Source: Roseburia sp. (GTDB taxonomy: Bacteria > Bacillota > Clostridia > Lachnospirales > Lachnospiraceae). Taken from it: a DNA stretch of 64,000 nt. The stretch covers positions 124,001 to 188,000 of the forward strand of contig JAGBEG010000010.1 in assembly GCA_017937095.1 (NCBI GenBank). Direction: 5' to 3'. Shown here piece by piece: positions 8,718-17,570 of this stretch; positions within the stretch are counted from its first letter, which is position 1, and the number at the start of each line of letters is the position of its first letter. The notes below the pieces were generated by a model that did no database searches, was not told the origin of the DNA, and saw only the letters and a program-made list of their open reading frames with translations. Both the position numbers and the translations under genes were made by a program.

Positions 8718-9515
8718 ATGGAAAAACTGAACGTAGCGATAGCGGATGATAATGAGAGAATGTTACGATTATTAGGGGATATTATCGAAAGCGATGATGA
8801 GCTTAATGTGATAGGCGTTGCCAGAGATGGCGAGGAAGCATACAACGTGATAAAGACAAAGGAGCCGGATGTCGTGCTTTTGGACATCGTTATGCCCAAG
8901 CTGGACGGGCTTGGCGTGCTCGACCGTGTGAACAATGACACGACAATCAAGAAGCACCCCACCTTTATTATGATCAGCGCGATCGGACAGGAAAAGATTA
9001 CCGAGGACGCCTTTAACCGGGGCGCGGATTATTACATCATGAAGCCGTTTGACAACGACATGGTCTTAAACCGGATCAAGAACATAAAGAGCAGCGCGGG
9101 AAGCCGCGGAGCGGAGATACGCAAGGTCAATGCCTATGAAAAGGCAAAGGATTTAGGGGAGCGCAACCTTGAGGCGGATGTGACGGAGATTATCCATGAG
9201 ATCGGTGTTCCGGCGCATATCAAGGGTTATCAGTATCTGCGCGATGCGATCGTCATGTCGGTCAATGACATGGACATGTTGAACTCCATCACAAAGATTC
9301 TCTATCCGACGATCGCAAAGAAGTACCAGACTACGTCGAGCCGTGTGGAACGCGCGATCCGTCATGCAATCGAGGTGGCGTGGAGCAGGGGCAAGATGGA
9401 CACGATCGACGAGATGTTCGGCTATACGATCCACAACGGCAAAGGAAAGCCGACGAACTCGGAGTTCATTGCGCTGATTACGGATCGCATCCGGCTGGAA
9501 TATAAGATGCATTAA
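8718..9515 (+). CDS. spo0A: sporulation transcription factor Spo0A
   Basis: 265 residues. The N-terminal receiver has the acidic pair D10/D11, phospho-acceptor D56 in [11 protein letters not shown], and the conserved lysine in YIMKPFDN. The C-terminal sporulation-specific DNA-binding domain carries the recognition helix [18 protein letters not shown]. It is the master response regulator of sporulation entry. AGGAGG lies 8 nt before the ATG. Its presence beside spoIVB shows the organism belongs to a spore-forming lineage. Confidence 0.97.
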   Translation: MEKLNVAIADDNERMLRLLGDIIESDDELNVIGVARDGEEAYNVIKTKEPDVVLLDIVMPKLDGLGVLDRVNNDTTIKKHPTFIMISAIGQEKITEDAFNRGADYYIMKPFDNDMVLNRIKNIKSSAGSRGAEIRKVNAYEKAKDLGERNLEADVTEIIHEIGVPAHIKGYQYLRDAIVMSVNDMDMLNSITKILYPTIAKKYQTTSSRVERAIRHAIEVAWSRGKMDTIDEMFGYTIHNGKGKPTNSEFIALITDRIRLEYKMH

Positions 9516-9518
9516 TAC

Positions 9519-9547
9519 TTTTCAGAACATCAAAAAAGAGTTATAAT
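9519..9547 (+). promoter_or_regulatory. promoter for glgA
   Basis: TTTTCA (9519-9524), a 17-bp spacer and a perfect TATAAT (9542-9547), just after the spo0A stop and about 80 bp before the glgA start. Confidence 0.6.
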
Positions 9548-9626
9548 ATATCTGAGATGGAAAGGGTTGGGACGAGGGGGTTATCAGAACCGATGGCAAT
9601 CACTCAAAGGCTTGGAGGGTTATAAC

Positions 9627-11090
9627 ATGATGAAAGTATTATTTGCTGCTTCGGAAGCTGTACCTTTTATCAAGACCGGCGGACTTGCGGACGTAACAGG
9701 GTCGCTGCCGGGATATTTTGACAGGAAGAAGTACGATGTGCGTATCATTCTGCCAAAGTATATCTGCATGGACGAACGGTGGAAGGGACAGCTTCAGTTT
9801 TTGTGTCATTTTTACGTGCATTTGAGCTGGAGAAAGCAGTATGTAGGGATTTTTGAGACGAAGTACAACGGCATCACCTACTATTTCGTGGACAATGAGT
9901 TCTATTTTGCAGGGGATAAGCCGTACAATAACATTTATGAGGATGTTGAGAAGTTCGCTTTCTTTTCCAAGGCGGTCATTGAGGCAATCCCGTATCTGGA
10001 TTTCTTCCCGGATGTGATACACTGTCATGACTGGCAGACAGGGCTGATTCCGGTCTTTTTGCGCACGCTCTACGGCGACGAGAAGTGCTACTCCAATATC
10101 CGGACCGTATTTTCCATACATAACCTCAAGTTCCAGGGACGGTGGAGACTGCCCGCAGTCATGGACATCACCGGACTGCCGGAGCAGATTTTTACCGCGG
10201 ATAAGCTGGAATCCTACGGAGAAGCGAATTACCTGAAAGGCGGCGTAGTCTACGCGGATGCCATTGCAACGGTAAGCAAGACCTATGCCAATGAGATTCT
10301 GACGCCGGAGGGCGGGGAAGGGTTAGACGGTCTGATGCGTGCGCGCCAGAGACGGCTCTACGGCATTCTGAACGGGATTGACTATAAGGAGTACGATCCT
10401 ATGACAGATCCTTATCTGCCGAATCACTTCAATGAGATGAATCATACGGAGGGCAAGGCGCTCAATAAGGCAAAGCTGCAGAAGGATCTGGGGCTTCCGG
10501 TGGAGAAGGATGTATTTTTGCTTGGTATGGTATCGCGCATGACGGATCAGAAGGGCTTTGATCTGATTGCGTATGTTATGGATGAACTGATGAACACAGA
10601 GCATTTACAGTTCGTGGTCGCGGGGACAGGCGAGGCGAAGTACGAGCAGATGCTCAGCTATTTTGCAGGAAAATATCCGGATAAGATCCATGTGACGATC
10701 GGGTATTCGGAGGAGCTTGCGCACCGTATCTACGGTTCATGCGACGCATTTCTGATGCCGTCCCTGTTCGAACCGTGCGGGCTGTCACAGCTTATGAGCC
10801 TGCGTTACGGTACGGTTCCGATTGTGCGTGAGACAGGCGGCCTTAAGGACACGGTAGAGGCGTACAATGAGTATGAGCACACGGGAACAGGCTTCTCGTT
10901 TGCCAATTACAACGCGCATGAGATGCTTGATACACTGCGCTATGCAGTGAAGGTATACAGTACTGACAGGCGGTCATGGAATGATATGGTCGTCCGGGGA
11001 ATGCAGAGAGATTTCTCGTGGGAGAAATCGGCGCGGGAATACGAAGATCTGTATCTTACGGTCGTATCGGAAACGGGAAGATGCAGATAG
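9627..11090 (+). CDS. glgA: glycogen synthase (ADP-glucose type)
   Basis: About 487 residues, a GT5 glycosyltransferase that extends alpha-1,4-glucan from ADP-glucose. The N-terminal donor-site motif KTGGLADV is at residues 17-24. The C-terminal GT-B half has PSLFEPCGLSQLMSLRYGTVPIVRETGGLKDTV. The start is the ATG at 9627, 7 nt after GGAGGG; the reading frame is open for 20 further codons upstream but without a ribosome site. No other glg genes are adjacent. Confidence 0.95.
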   Translation: MMKVLFAASEAVPFIKTGGLADVTGSLPGYFDRKKYDVRIILPKYICMDERWKGQLQFLCHFYVHLSWRKQYVGIFETKYNGITYYFVDNEFYFAGDKPYNNIYEDVEKFAFFSKAVIEAIPYLDFFPDVIHCHDWQTGLIPVFLRTLYGDEKCYSNIRTVFSIHNLKFQGRWRLPAVMDITGLPEQIFTADKLESYGEANYLKGGVVYADAIATVSKTYANEILTPEGGEGLDGLMRARQRRLYGILNGIDYKEYDPMTDPYLPNHFNEMNHTEGKALNKAKLQKDLGLPVEKDVFLLGMVSRMTDQKGFDLIAYVMDELMNTEHLQFVVAGTGEAKYEQMLSYFAGKYPDKIHVTIGYSEELAHRIYGSCDAFLMPSLFEPCGLSQLMSLRYGTVPIVRETGGLKDTVEAYNEYEHTGTGFSFANYNAHEMLDTLRYAVKVYSTDRRSWNDMVVRGMQRDFSWEKSAREYEDLYLTVVSETGRCR

Positions 11091-11094
11091 GCGG

Positions 11095-11991
11095 TCACAT
11101 GGTAATCTGCCCGCTCTCTCTGGAAAAATAATATACATGATCTGATAAGATTTCCTCCCGGGATAACTGGGAGGAATTTACGTCTTTCACCATAGCGGAA
11201 AGCTCCAGACAGGAAGTGCGGTCGTCTGCGGGTATGAGCAGTACCTCGTGTACGCTGCTCGGAAGAATGTAGAAGTCGCATCCGAGACGGCTGGCAAAGC
11301 TCTGCAGAAGATTGTCGTAAAGAATGCACGAGGAGCCGTAGAGCTTCTGTTCATTCGATAGGACATACATCGGGCAGAGCGCGTCTGTGCCTTTGTGTAG
11401 GGAAAAGGCTTCCTCTTCCGGGAATAGTCCGTGCAGTACCTCTGTCATGTCGCGGAGATCATAGTGCATCAGACGCGGCGTATTCTGCATGGCAAGCGCG
11501 TAGAGATCATCTCTTGTGATATTCCAGTAGGGCAGATGATGGTTGTGAATGAGAATCGTGGCATTGCCGTAGGAACCGGAGTTTAAGAGACAGTGGAATA
11601 CAACGGCGAGATCTAAGAAGCGGTAGTGCGGAACAGAAGAGAGCAGCGTCCGGTTGCGCTCATAATTCACGAGTTTTAAGATGATGCGTGATTTCACCTT
11701 GTCGTAGTCGGTAAAGAAGCTGATATCGATGCGCCCGCCGGGACAGTTCTCGCGGTAGGTCGCCAGAATATCGGATAACAGGGCGTCAAACGGTCTGCCA
11801 AGCTCATACTGGCGGTAATAATAGTCCAGATAGATCGTGGGCGATAGATTGTATTTCGGTGACAGAATCGTCAATCCGTCGAGATGTGTGTCGTTATTCT
11901 TGATGATGTCCTGTACAGTGATGGTTACGTCAGAACCGAGCTGCTTTTTCAGCCCGGATACGATTTGCTGCTTGAATGTCTGATAATTCAT
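11095..11991 (-). CDS. DUF5688 family protein
   Basis: 298 residues, leftward, beginning MNYQTFKQQIVSGLKKQLG. It matches my memory of the DUF5688 proteins common in Lachnospiraceae: a short N-terminal domain ending near ILSPKYNLSPTIYLDYYY, then a mixed alpha/beta region with LPSSVHEVLLIPADD near the C-terminus. No signal peptide or membrane segment is visible; function is unknown. The start at 11991 has AGGAGG 4 nt upstream; the open frame extends to 12075 without one. It ends 4 bp from glgA on the opposite strand. Confidence 0.8.
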   Translation of the reverse strand: MNYQTFKQQIVSGLKKQLGSDVTITVQDIIKNNDTHLDGLTILSPKYNLSPTIYLDYYYRQYELGRPFDALLSDILATYRENCPGGRIDISFFTDYDKVKSRIILKLVNYERNRTLLSSVPHYRFLDLAVVFHCLLNSGSYGNATILIHNHHLPYWNITRDDLYALAMQNTPRLMHYDLRDMTEVLHGLFPEEEAFSLHKGTDALCPMYVLSNEQKLYGSSCILYDNLLQSFASRLGCDFYILPSSVHEVLLIPADDRTSCLELSAMVKDVNSSQLSREEILSDHVYYFSRESGQITM

Positions 11992-12056
11992 ATGTCCTCC
12001 TAAAGATACCGGAGGGGAAGCGTACAGATGGGGAAGGGCGCAAAGCTGCGCATATA

Positions 12057-12101
12057 AAATCCACGCGGACGGCACATAAGACTGTGCTGCTGCGTGGATT
12101 T
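12057..12101 (-). terminator. terminator of the potABCD operon
   Basis: A perfect 10-bp inverted repeat (AAATCCACGC at 12057-12066, GCGTGGATTT at 12092-12101) with an inner GCAC/GTGC pairing. Read leftward, the stem closes with a T-rich run. It lies 62 bp past the potD stop. Confidence 0.6.
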
Positions 12102-12162
12102 AATTTATCACAGGTTGTGTTCAAATACAACTGTGCAATATTACTAAAAATGTAAGCATCCA

Positions 12163-13227
12163 TCACTCGGATTTTAAGGTTTTCCATAGATAACTGTAGC
12201 GTTCCGTCGTGTCAATACCGAGCTGTTTGTAGACGGTACAATTTTCTAAAATTTCGTCGGGAGGAAAAATCGTAGGGTCATTTTTCACTTCTTCATCGAG
12301 CGCGTCCACGACCTTCTGATTGGGTGATGCATAGCAGACATACTCGAAATTTGCCATGGCAACATCCTCGCGGCAGAGAAAATCAAGGAACTTCTCCGCA
12401 TTTTCCCGGTGGGTGCAGCGTTTGGGGATGAACCACGAATCGATCCAGAGGTTTGAGCCTTCCTTCGGGACAGAATAGGAAAGGTCGTCGTTCAACTCCA
12501 TGGCGTAGGCGGCTTCCCCGGAATAGACAAGCGCCATTGCAGCGTTTCCGGCAGCCATCTCGTCTGCAGTCTCATCCACATAGTAGGCGTAGACAATCGG
12601 TTTTTGTTCGATCAGAAGAGCGAGCGCATCGGTAAGCTCCCTGTCATCCTCCGTGTTGATGTCATAGCCTAAAAGCCTGAGCGCCGGGACAAAGGTATCG
12701 CGCACGGAATTTTGCATGATGATGGAATCCCGGTAGGTATCGTCCCAGAGGATATTCCAGCTTTGCGTCTCTTCTTGGGACACCATTGTGGTGTTGTAGA
12801 GAATGCCCAGCGTGCCGTAGAAATAGGGCATGGAATACTGATTTTCCGGGTCAAAAATGCGGGATGCCTCGAGGATATCGGGGTTTAGGTTCTGGTAGTT
12901 GGAAAAGCCCGAAAAGTCAATCGGAGAAACTTCCCCCTCGGAAATCAGGCGCTCTACCATATAGTCGGAGGTACAGACAACGTCATAGGAAATGGAGCCT
13001 GCCGTAAATTTGGTGTACATTTCTTCCGGGCTTTCGTATTCCTCCAGCTTGATTTTGATGCCTGTCTCTTCCTCGAACTGTTCGATGACGGACGGCTCTA
13101 AATATTTTCCGTAATTAAGGACTACGAGCGTATTGGAATCTGCATCCGCCGCGTCCGCCGTGCCGCGGCATCCGCCGAGGAAAAGCGCTGCTGCAAGGGG
13201 AAGGGAAAGCATATAAAACTTTTTCAT
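12163..13227 (-). CDS. potD: spermidine/putrescine-binding lipoprotein
   Basis: 354 residues. The signal peptide ends in lipobox LGGC (Cys20), so the mature protein is membrane-anchored on the outside. The mature part is a type-1 extracellular solute-binding fold starting LNYGKYLEPSVIEQFEEETGIKI, with SMPYFYGTLGILYN, IMQNSVRDTFVPALRLLGYD and NAAMALVYSGEAAYAM, all PotD-like. It delivers polyamines to PotBC. It is the last gene of the leftward potA-B-C-D operon, 12 bp after potC. Confidence 0.93.
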   Translation of the reverse strand: MKKFYMLSLPLAAALFLGGCRGTADAADADSNTLVVLNYGKYLEPSVIEQFEEETGIKIKLEEYESPEEMYTKFTAGSISYDVVCTSDYMVERLISEGEVSPIDFSGFSNYQNLNPDILEASRIFDPENQYSMPYFYGTLGILYNTTMVSQEETQSWNILWDDTYRDSIIMQNSVRDTFVPALRLLGYDINTEDDRELTDALALLIEQKPIVYAYYVDETADEMAAGNAAMALVYSGEAAYAMELNDDLSYSVPKEGSNLWIDSWFIPKRCTHRENAEKFLDFLCREDVAMANFEYVCYASPNQKVVDALDEEVKNDPTIFPPDEILENCTVYKQLGIDTTERYSYLWKTLKSE

Positions 13228-13239
13228 GGGAGCACCTCC

Positions 13240-14022
13240 TTAGAAGCTGCCTGCTGTCATCTGCTTATCAGAACGGCGGTTCATCACGAGAAGCAGCAGG
13301 AAGGCAAACAGGAACAGAATCGTTGACAATGCGTATAACTCCGGACGGATGCCCTTGCGAAGCTCGGTGTAGAGCATTGTCGAGAGCGTATTGACGCCCG
13401 CGCCCTTTGTAAAAAAGGTGATGGAAAAGTCGTCAAGCGACATCGTGACCGCCATCAGAAAGCCGGAAAACACACCGGGTTTGATCTCGGGCCAGGTCAC
13501 CTTGTAAAAGGCATAGGCAGGCGAGGCGCCAAGGTCTAACGCTGCTTCATAGGTAGAGCGGTTCGCCTGATTGAGCTTTGGAAGCACATTTAAAATCACG
13601 TAGGGAATGTCGAACGTGATATGTGCGATCAGCACGGTCACAAATCCGAGATTCATAAATTTGACGAACAGCAGCATCAGCGAAATACCGGTGACGATAT
13701 CCGCATTTAAGAGCGGAATGTTCGTAGCGCCGAGCATGATGGAGCGGTTCTTCCGTTTCATGGCGCTGATGCCGATGGCGGCGAGCGTTCCGATCAACGT
13801 CGATATGACGGCTGCGGCGAGCGTGATCTGCAGCGTTGTGAAAAAAGCGCCTGTGATAGTCTCGTCGGTAAAACAGGAAGCGTACCATTTCAGGGTAAAG
13901 CCGCCCCAGACGACTCTTGATCTGGAGTTGTTAAAGGACAGCCCGATCAGTACGAGGATCGGCAGATACAAAAACAGGAAGATGACTCCAAGGTAGATGC
14001 GTTCACTCCATTTTTTTACCAT
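13240..14022 (-). CDS. potC: spermidine/putrescine ABC transporter permease PotC
   Basis: 260 residues, about six membrane segments. The EAA loop is visible as YEAALDLGASPAYAFYKVTWPEIKPGVFSG. The N-terminus (KWSERIYLGVIFLFLYLPILVLIGLSFN) is typical of PotC. It overlaps the end of potB by 7 nt, which suggests translational coupling, and pairs with PotB to form the channel. Confidence 0.94.
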   Translation of the reverse strand: MVKKWSERIYLGVIFLFLYLPILVLIGLSFNNSRSRVVWGGFTLKWYASCFTDETITGAFFTTLQITLAAAVISTLIGTLAAIGISAMKRKNRSIMLGATNIPLLNADIVTGISLMLLFVKFMNLGFVTVLIAHITFDIPYVILNVLPKLNQANRSTYEAALDLGASPAYAFYKVTWPEIKPGVFSGFLMAVTMSLDDFSITFFTKGAGVNTLSTMLYTELRKGIRPELYALSTILFLFAFLLLLVMNRRSDKQMTAGSF

Positions 14023-14840
14023 ACGGCAGTACCTCCTCCGTCTTTATCGAATACGTTCATAAGCGCCATGCTCGCAATCACAAAGAGCATCAAAACAACG
14101 GAAAGCCCCGAGCCTAAGTGCCAGTTCGTGCCCTGCATAAATTCCTGTTCGATCACATTTCCGATCAAAAGCACCTTGCCGCCGCCGAGCAGGTCGGAGA
14201 TAACAAAGGAGGTCAGGGCGGGGACAAATACCATAATCACGCCGCTGATGATGCCGGAGAGCGTCAGCGGGAAAATGATTTTTACGAGGACGGTAAAGCT
14301 TCCTGCACCGAGATCGCGCGCTGCCTCTAAGGTCTCCGGCTTGATTCTCACCATGGAATTGTAGATGGGCAGAATCATAAAGGGAAGAAAATCGTATACC
14401 ATGCCGAAGACCACGGCGGTCTGGGTATTTAACATCTTGATGTGACCGATGCCCACAGCGGCAAGGATGGAATTTACAATGCCGTTGTTCGAGAGCAGCA
14501 GCCGCCATGCCAAAATGCGCAGCATAAAGTTCATCCACATCGGGAGGATGAATAAAAATACGACAAAGCTCTGGTGCCGGAAACGGAACGAGCTAAGGAT
14601 CATGCACAGCGGGTAGGCGAGCACCAGACAGACGAGCGTGCATATTGCGCCAAGCTTTAAGGAAAGCACGATCGATTTCACATGCACCGGGTCTGCGATA
14701 GCGGCGATGTTGGAAAAGGTGAACGCACCGTCGGCTGTCGTCAGCGCATAGTAAAGGATAAAGGCGAGCGGCAGGAGAATAAAGCCGATCATCCAGATAA
14801 AATACGGTCCTGCCAGAAATTGCTTTTTTAACTTATACAT
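14016..14840 (-). CDS. potB: spermidine/putrescine ABC transporter permease PotB
   Basis: 274 residues with six predicted membrane helices starting [20 protein letters not shown]. The EAA loop reads [30 protein letters not shown]. It heterodimerises with PotC. It overlaps both neighbours (potA by 8 nt, potC by 7 nt), so the operon is tightly coupled. Confidence 0.94.
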   Translation of the reverse strand: MYKLKKQFLAGPYFIWMIGFILLPLAFILYYALTTADGAFTFSNIAAIADPVHVKSIVLSLKLGAICTLVCLVLAYPLCMILSSFRFRHQSFVVFLFILPMWMNFMLRILAWRLLLSNNGIVNSILAAVGIGHIKMLNTQTAVVFGMVYDFLPFMILPIYNSMVRIKPETLEAARDLGAGSFTVLVKIIFPLTLSGIISGVIMVFVPALTSFVISDLLGGGKVLLIGNVIEQEFMQGTNWHLGSGLSVVLMLFVIASMALMNVFDKDGGGTAVW

Positions 14841-15906
14841 CGATCTCTGCCGCCTCCTCGTCTTCGGATTCCGGTTTGTTCATAATCTGGATATTGAAAG
14901 GAATGACGCGGATGCCGACGCTTGTTCCTGCGGTGTAGCACTGCGTCGTGTCCGCCAGCCATTCATAGCCGTTTGCGAGAATTTCAATCTCATAGTGTAC
15001 GCCTTTGAAAATGACGGATGTAATCACCCCGTCCATAAAGCCCTCGCCGGGCGCTACGATTTCGACGTCCTCCGGGCGTATCACGACGTCGACAGGCGTG
15101 TTCTCGCCAAAGCCCTCGTCCACACAGGGGATTTTCGTCCCGAGGATCTCTACGACCTTATCCTGTATCATGACGCCGTCTATGATATTGCTGTCGCCGA
15201 TAAAGTCCGCGACGAAAGCGTTGACCGGCTCGTTGTAGATCATTTCCGGCGTGCCGATCTGCTGGATATAGCCCTGATTCATGACGACGATGGTGTCGGA
15301 CATCGTAAGAGCCTCCTCCTGGTCGTGGGTCACGTAGACAAAAGTGATGCCGAGCTCATTTTTTAAACGGATCAGCTCGTACTGCATTTCCTGGCGCAGC
15401 TTTAAGTCGAGTGCGCCCAGCGGTTCGTCGAGCAGCAGGACCTTCGGCTCGTTTACGATCGCGCGCGCGATGGCGATACGCTGCTGCTGACCGCCGCTTA
15501 AGGAGTCGATGGAGCGGTGCTCAAAGCCCTCGAGATTGACGAGTTTTAAGGCGTAGCGGATCTTGTCCTCGATGTACGCCTTGCTCTTTTTCTTGATTTT
15601 CAGACCAAAGGCAATATTTTCCGCGATGGACATGTGCGGAAAGAGCGCGTATTTCTGGAAGACGGTATTTAAGTCGCGCATATTGGGCGGAAGCTGGGTA
15701 ATATCCCTGTCGTCAAATATGACCTGACCCTTATCCGGCGTCTCGAATCCGCCAAGAATCCGCAGGGTCGTCGTCTTTCCGCAGCCGGACGGCCCGAGGA
15801 GCGTGATAAATTCATTCTCCCGGATATATAGATTCAGATCGTCCAGAATAACATTATTGCCGTAGGATTTCGTGATTCCTATGAGATTGATTAATTTTCG
15901 CTTCAT
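14833..15906 (-). CDS. potA: spermidine/putrescine ABC transporter ATPase PotA
   Basis: 357 residues. The ABC domain has Walker [10 protein letters not shown] (near 40), Q-loop, signature [14 protein letters not shown], Walker [13 protein letters not shown] and the switch His in [10 protein letters not shown]. The C-terminal TOBE domain begins after residue 240 ([13 protein letters not shown]). It energises polyamine uptake. It is the first gene of the leftward operon, with an AAAGGAA site before ATG. Confidence 0.95.
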   Translation of the reverse strand: MKRKLINLIGITKSYGNNVILDDLNLYIRENEFITLLGPSGCGKTTTLRILGGFETPDKGQVIFDDRDITQLPPNMRDLNTVFQKYALFPHMSIAENIAFGLKIKKKSKAYIEDKIRYALKLVNLEGFEHRSIDSLSGGQQQRIAIARAIVNEPKVLLLDEPLGALDLKLRQEMQYELIRLKNELGITFVYVTHDQEEALTMSDTIVVMNQGYIQQIGTPEMIYNEPVNAFVADFIGDSNIIDGVMIQDKVVEILGTKIPCVDEGFGENTPVDVVIRPEDVEIVAPGEGFMDGVITSVIFKGVHYEIEILANGYEWLADTTQCYTAGTSVGIRVIPFNIQIMNKPESEDEEAAEIDV

Positions 15907-15937
15907 ATGGTAAGATTCCTTTCGTAACTGAATTTAT

Positions 15938-15965
15938 ATTGTATGTTATCTGCATAAAAAGTCAA
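15938..15965 (-). promoter_or_regulatory. promoter of potABCD
   Basis: On the minus strand: TTGACT (15965-15960), a 16-bp spacer and TACAAT (15943-15938), about 32 bp before the potA start. Each hexamer matches consensus at five of six positions. The 348-bp gap 15907-16254 otherwise holds the tRNA, its promoter and terminator, and an inverted repeat. Confidence 0.65.
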
Positions 15966-15998
15966 TACATTTTATTTTTATAAATTAAAAAAAAGTAG

Positions 15999-16026
15999 TT
16001 GCTTTTTTTGAAAATTACGGTATAAT
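15999..16026 (+). promoter_or_regulatory. promoter of tRNA-Thr
   Basis: TTGCTT (15999-16004), a 16-bp spacer and perfect TATAAT (16021-16026), 41 bp before the mature tRNA 5' end. Confidence 0.7.
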
Positions 16027-16067
16027 AAGTCAATGTGATGTTCCGTTGTTGAGACATCCATGAAGAT

Positions 16068-16140
<73 letters not shown>

Positions 16141-16149
16141 TAATAAAAA

Positions 16150-16175
16150 CTCTCAGTGTACGCTGGGAGATTTTT
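16150..16175 (+). terminator. terminator after tRNA-Thr
   Basis: CTCTCAG (16150-16156) pairs with CTGGGAG (16163-16169, one G-T pair) around a 6-nt loop, followed by ATTTTTATTTTT and preceded by an A run. Confidence 0.8.
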
Positions 16176-16187
16176 ATTTTTAGGCTG

Positions 16188-16226
16188 GTTATAAGTATGG
16201 TTCATGAAATCCGGACAACTTATAAC
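16188..16226. promoter_or_regulatory. inverted repeat upstream of the nucleoside-binding lipoprotein gene
   Basis: GTTATAAGT (16188-16196) and ACTTATAAC (16218-16226) form a perfect 9-bp inverted repeat with 21 nt between the arms, 29 nt before the BMP start codon. It could be an operator or an mRNA hairpin; neither is proven. Confidence 0.4.
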
Positions 16227-16254
16227 TTAGGTTTATTTAAGGGAGGATTCTATT

Positions 16255-17409
16255 ATGAAGAAGAAAGTGATGAGTTTACTGCTCACAGCGGCAATGGCAG
16301 TCACCATGCTGGCAGGCTGCGGCAATTCCGACGAGGGAACAGCAGACGGCAATACTGCGGCTGCACCGGAGGCAGCAGCAGAGGCAGAGGGAACAGAGGC
16401 AGCGGCTTCTGACGAGAGCACAGACGGTTATGAGCTGGCGCTTGTAATCGACGTGGGAACGATTGACGACAAGTCCTTCAACCAGGGTTCCTGGGAGGGC
16501 ATTCAAAGATATGCAGAGGAGAACGGTATTCCCTGCAAGTACTACAAGTCTGCTGAGGCTACGACAGACTCTTTCCAGGAGACGATCAGTCTGGCAATCG
16601 AGGGCGGCGCAAAGACCATTGTATGCCCGGGATTCTTATTTGAGGAGCCGATCTACAACATGCAGAACCAGTATCCGGATGTTCACTTTATCTTAGTAGA
16701 CGGTGAGCCTCATGATGCAGATTACAACTATGAGACAGCAGACAACACGATGCCGATTCTGTATCAGGAGGATGAGGCAGGTTTCCTTGCAGGCTACGCA
16801 GCAGTCAAGGATGGCTACACAAAGCTCGGTTTCATGGGCGGTATGGCGCTTCCGGCAGTTATCCGTTACGGCTACGGATTCCTTGCAGGAGCAAACTATG
16901 CGGCTGAGGAAATGGGTATCTCCGGCGTAGAGGTTACTTACTATTACACAGGTTCCTTTGATGCAACACCGGAGGCGCAGACCATGGCAGCTTCCTGGTA
17001 CAATGCAGGAACAGAGGTCATCTTTGCATGCGGCGGTTCTGTAGGTAACTCCGTAATGGCAGCAGCAGAGGCATCGAACGGCAAGGTCATCGGTGTTGAC
17101 GTTGACCAGTCTTCTGAGTCCGCTACCGTTATCACATCCGCTATGAAGATGCTTTCCAACTCCGTATACGATGCAGTAAAGTCCGTATATGACGGTTCCT
17201 TCAAGGGCGGCGAGACTGCTGTATTCAATGCGGCGAATGACGGCGTTGGTCTTCCGATGGAGACATCCCAGTTTACGACCTTTACACAGGCAGATTACGA
17301 TGCGATTTTCGGACAGATTGTTTCCGGCGAGATCACAATCGATAATGATTATGAGAAAGAGATTTCTGATCTCACTCTGCCGAACATTACCGTTACAGAG
17401 GTTCAGTAA
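16255..17409 (+). CDS. BMP family nucleoside-binding lipoprotein
   Basis: 384 residues. Signal peptide with lipobox LAGC (Cys22), then a low-complexity A/E/G/T linker to about residue 58. The Bmp/Med domain starts LALVIDVGTIDDKSFNQGSWEGI and includes GVDVDQSSES and the late GVGLPMETSQFTTFT. Such proteins bind purine and pyrimidine nucleosides for the ABC system encoded next door. GGGAGG lies upstream of the start. A terminator separates it from the ATPase gene, so the receptor is probably made in excess. Confidence 0.93.
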   Translation: MKKKVMSLLLTAAMAVTMLAGCGNSDEGTADGNTAAAPEAAAEAEGTEAAASDESTDGYELALVIDVGTIDDKSFNQGSWEGIQRYAEENGIPCKYYKSAEATTDSFQETISLAIEGGAKTIVCPGFLFEEPIYNMQNQYPDVHFILVDGEPHDADYNYETADNTMPILYQEDEAGFLAGYAAVKDGYTKLGFMGGMALPAVIRYGYGFLAGANYAAEEMGISGVEVTYYYTGSFDATPEAQTMAASWYNAGTEVIFACGGSVGNSVMAAAEASNGKVIGVDVDQSSESATVITSAMKMLSNSVYDAVKSVYDGSFKGGETAVFNAANDGVGLPMETSQFTTFTQADYDAIFGQIVSGEITIDNDYEKEISDLTLPNITVTEVQ

Positions 17410-17459
17410 ATAAAACGGGAATCGGTAAAGTTTTTTAGCAGTAATTGATAGAAAAAGCG

Positions 17460-17489
17460 AAGGGGTGCTTGTGAAAGCACCCCTTTTAT
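17460..17489 (+). terminator. terminator/attenuator between BMP lipoprotein and ATPase genes
   Basis: AAGGGGTGCTT (17460-17470) pairs with the AAGCACCCCTT arm ending at 17485 around a short loop, then TTATT. It would lower transcription of the ATPase and permeases relative to the receptor. Confidence 0.75.
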
Positions 17490-17570
17490 TGTAAAATAGT
17501 ACTTGGTTTAATAAGGCGAAATGTGCTAACCGAAGAGGAGTTTTTGCGGATAGCAGAAATGGAGACATGG

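Noticed and set aside
16693..17568. 291-codon open frame on the minus strand, Cys-rich
   Set aside because: Antisense to the BMP lipoprotein gene, and it spans the terminator; a mirror of the coding strand.
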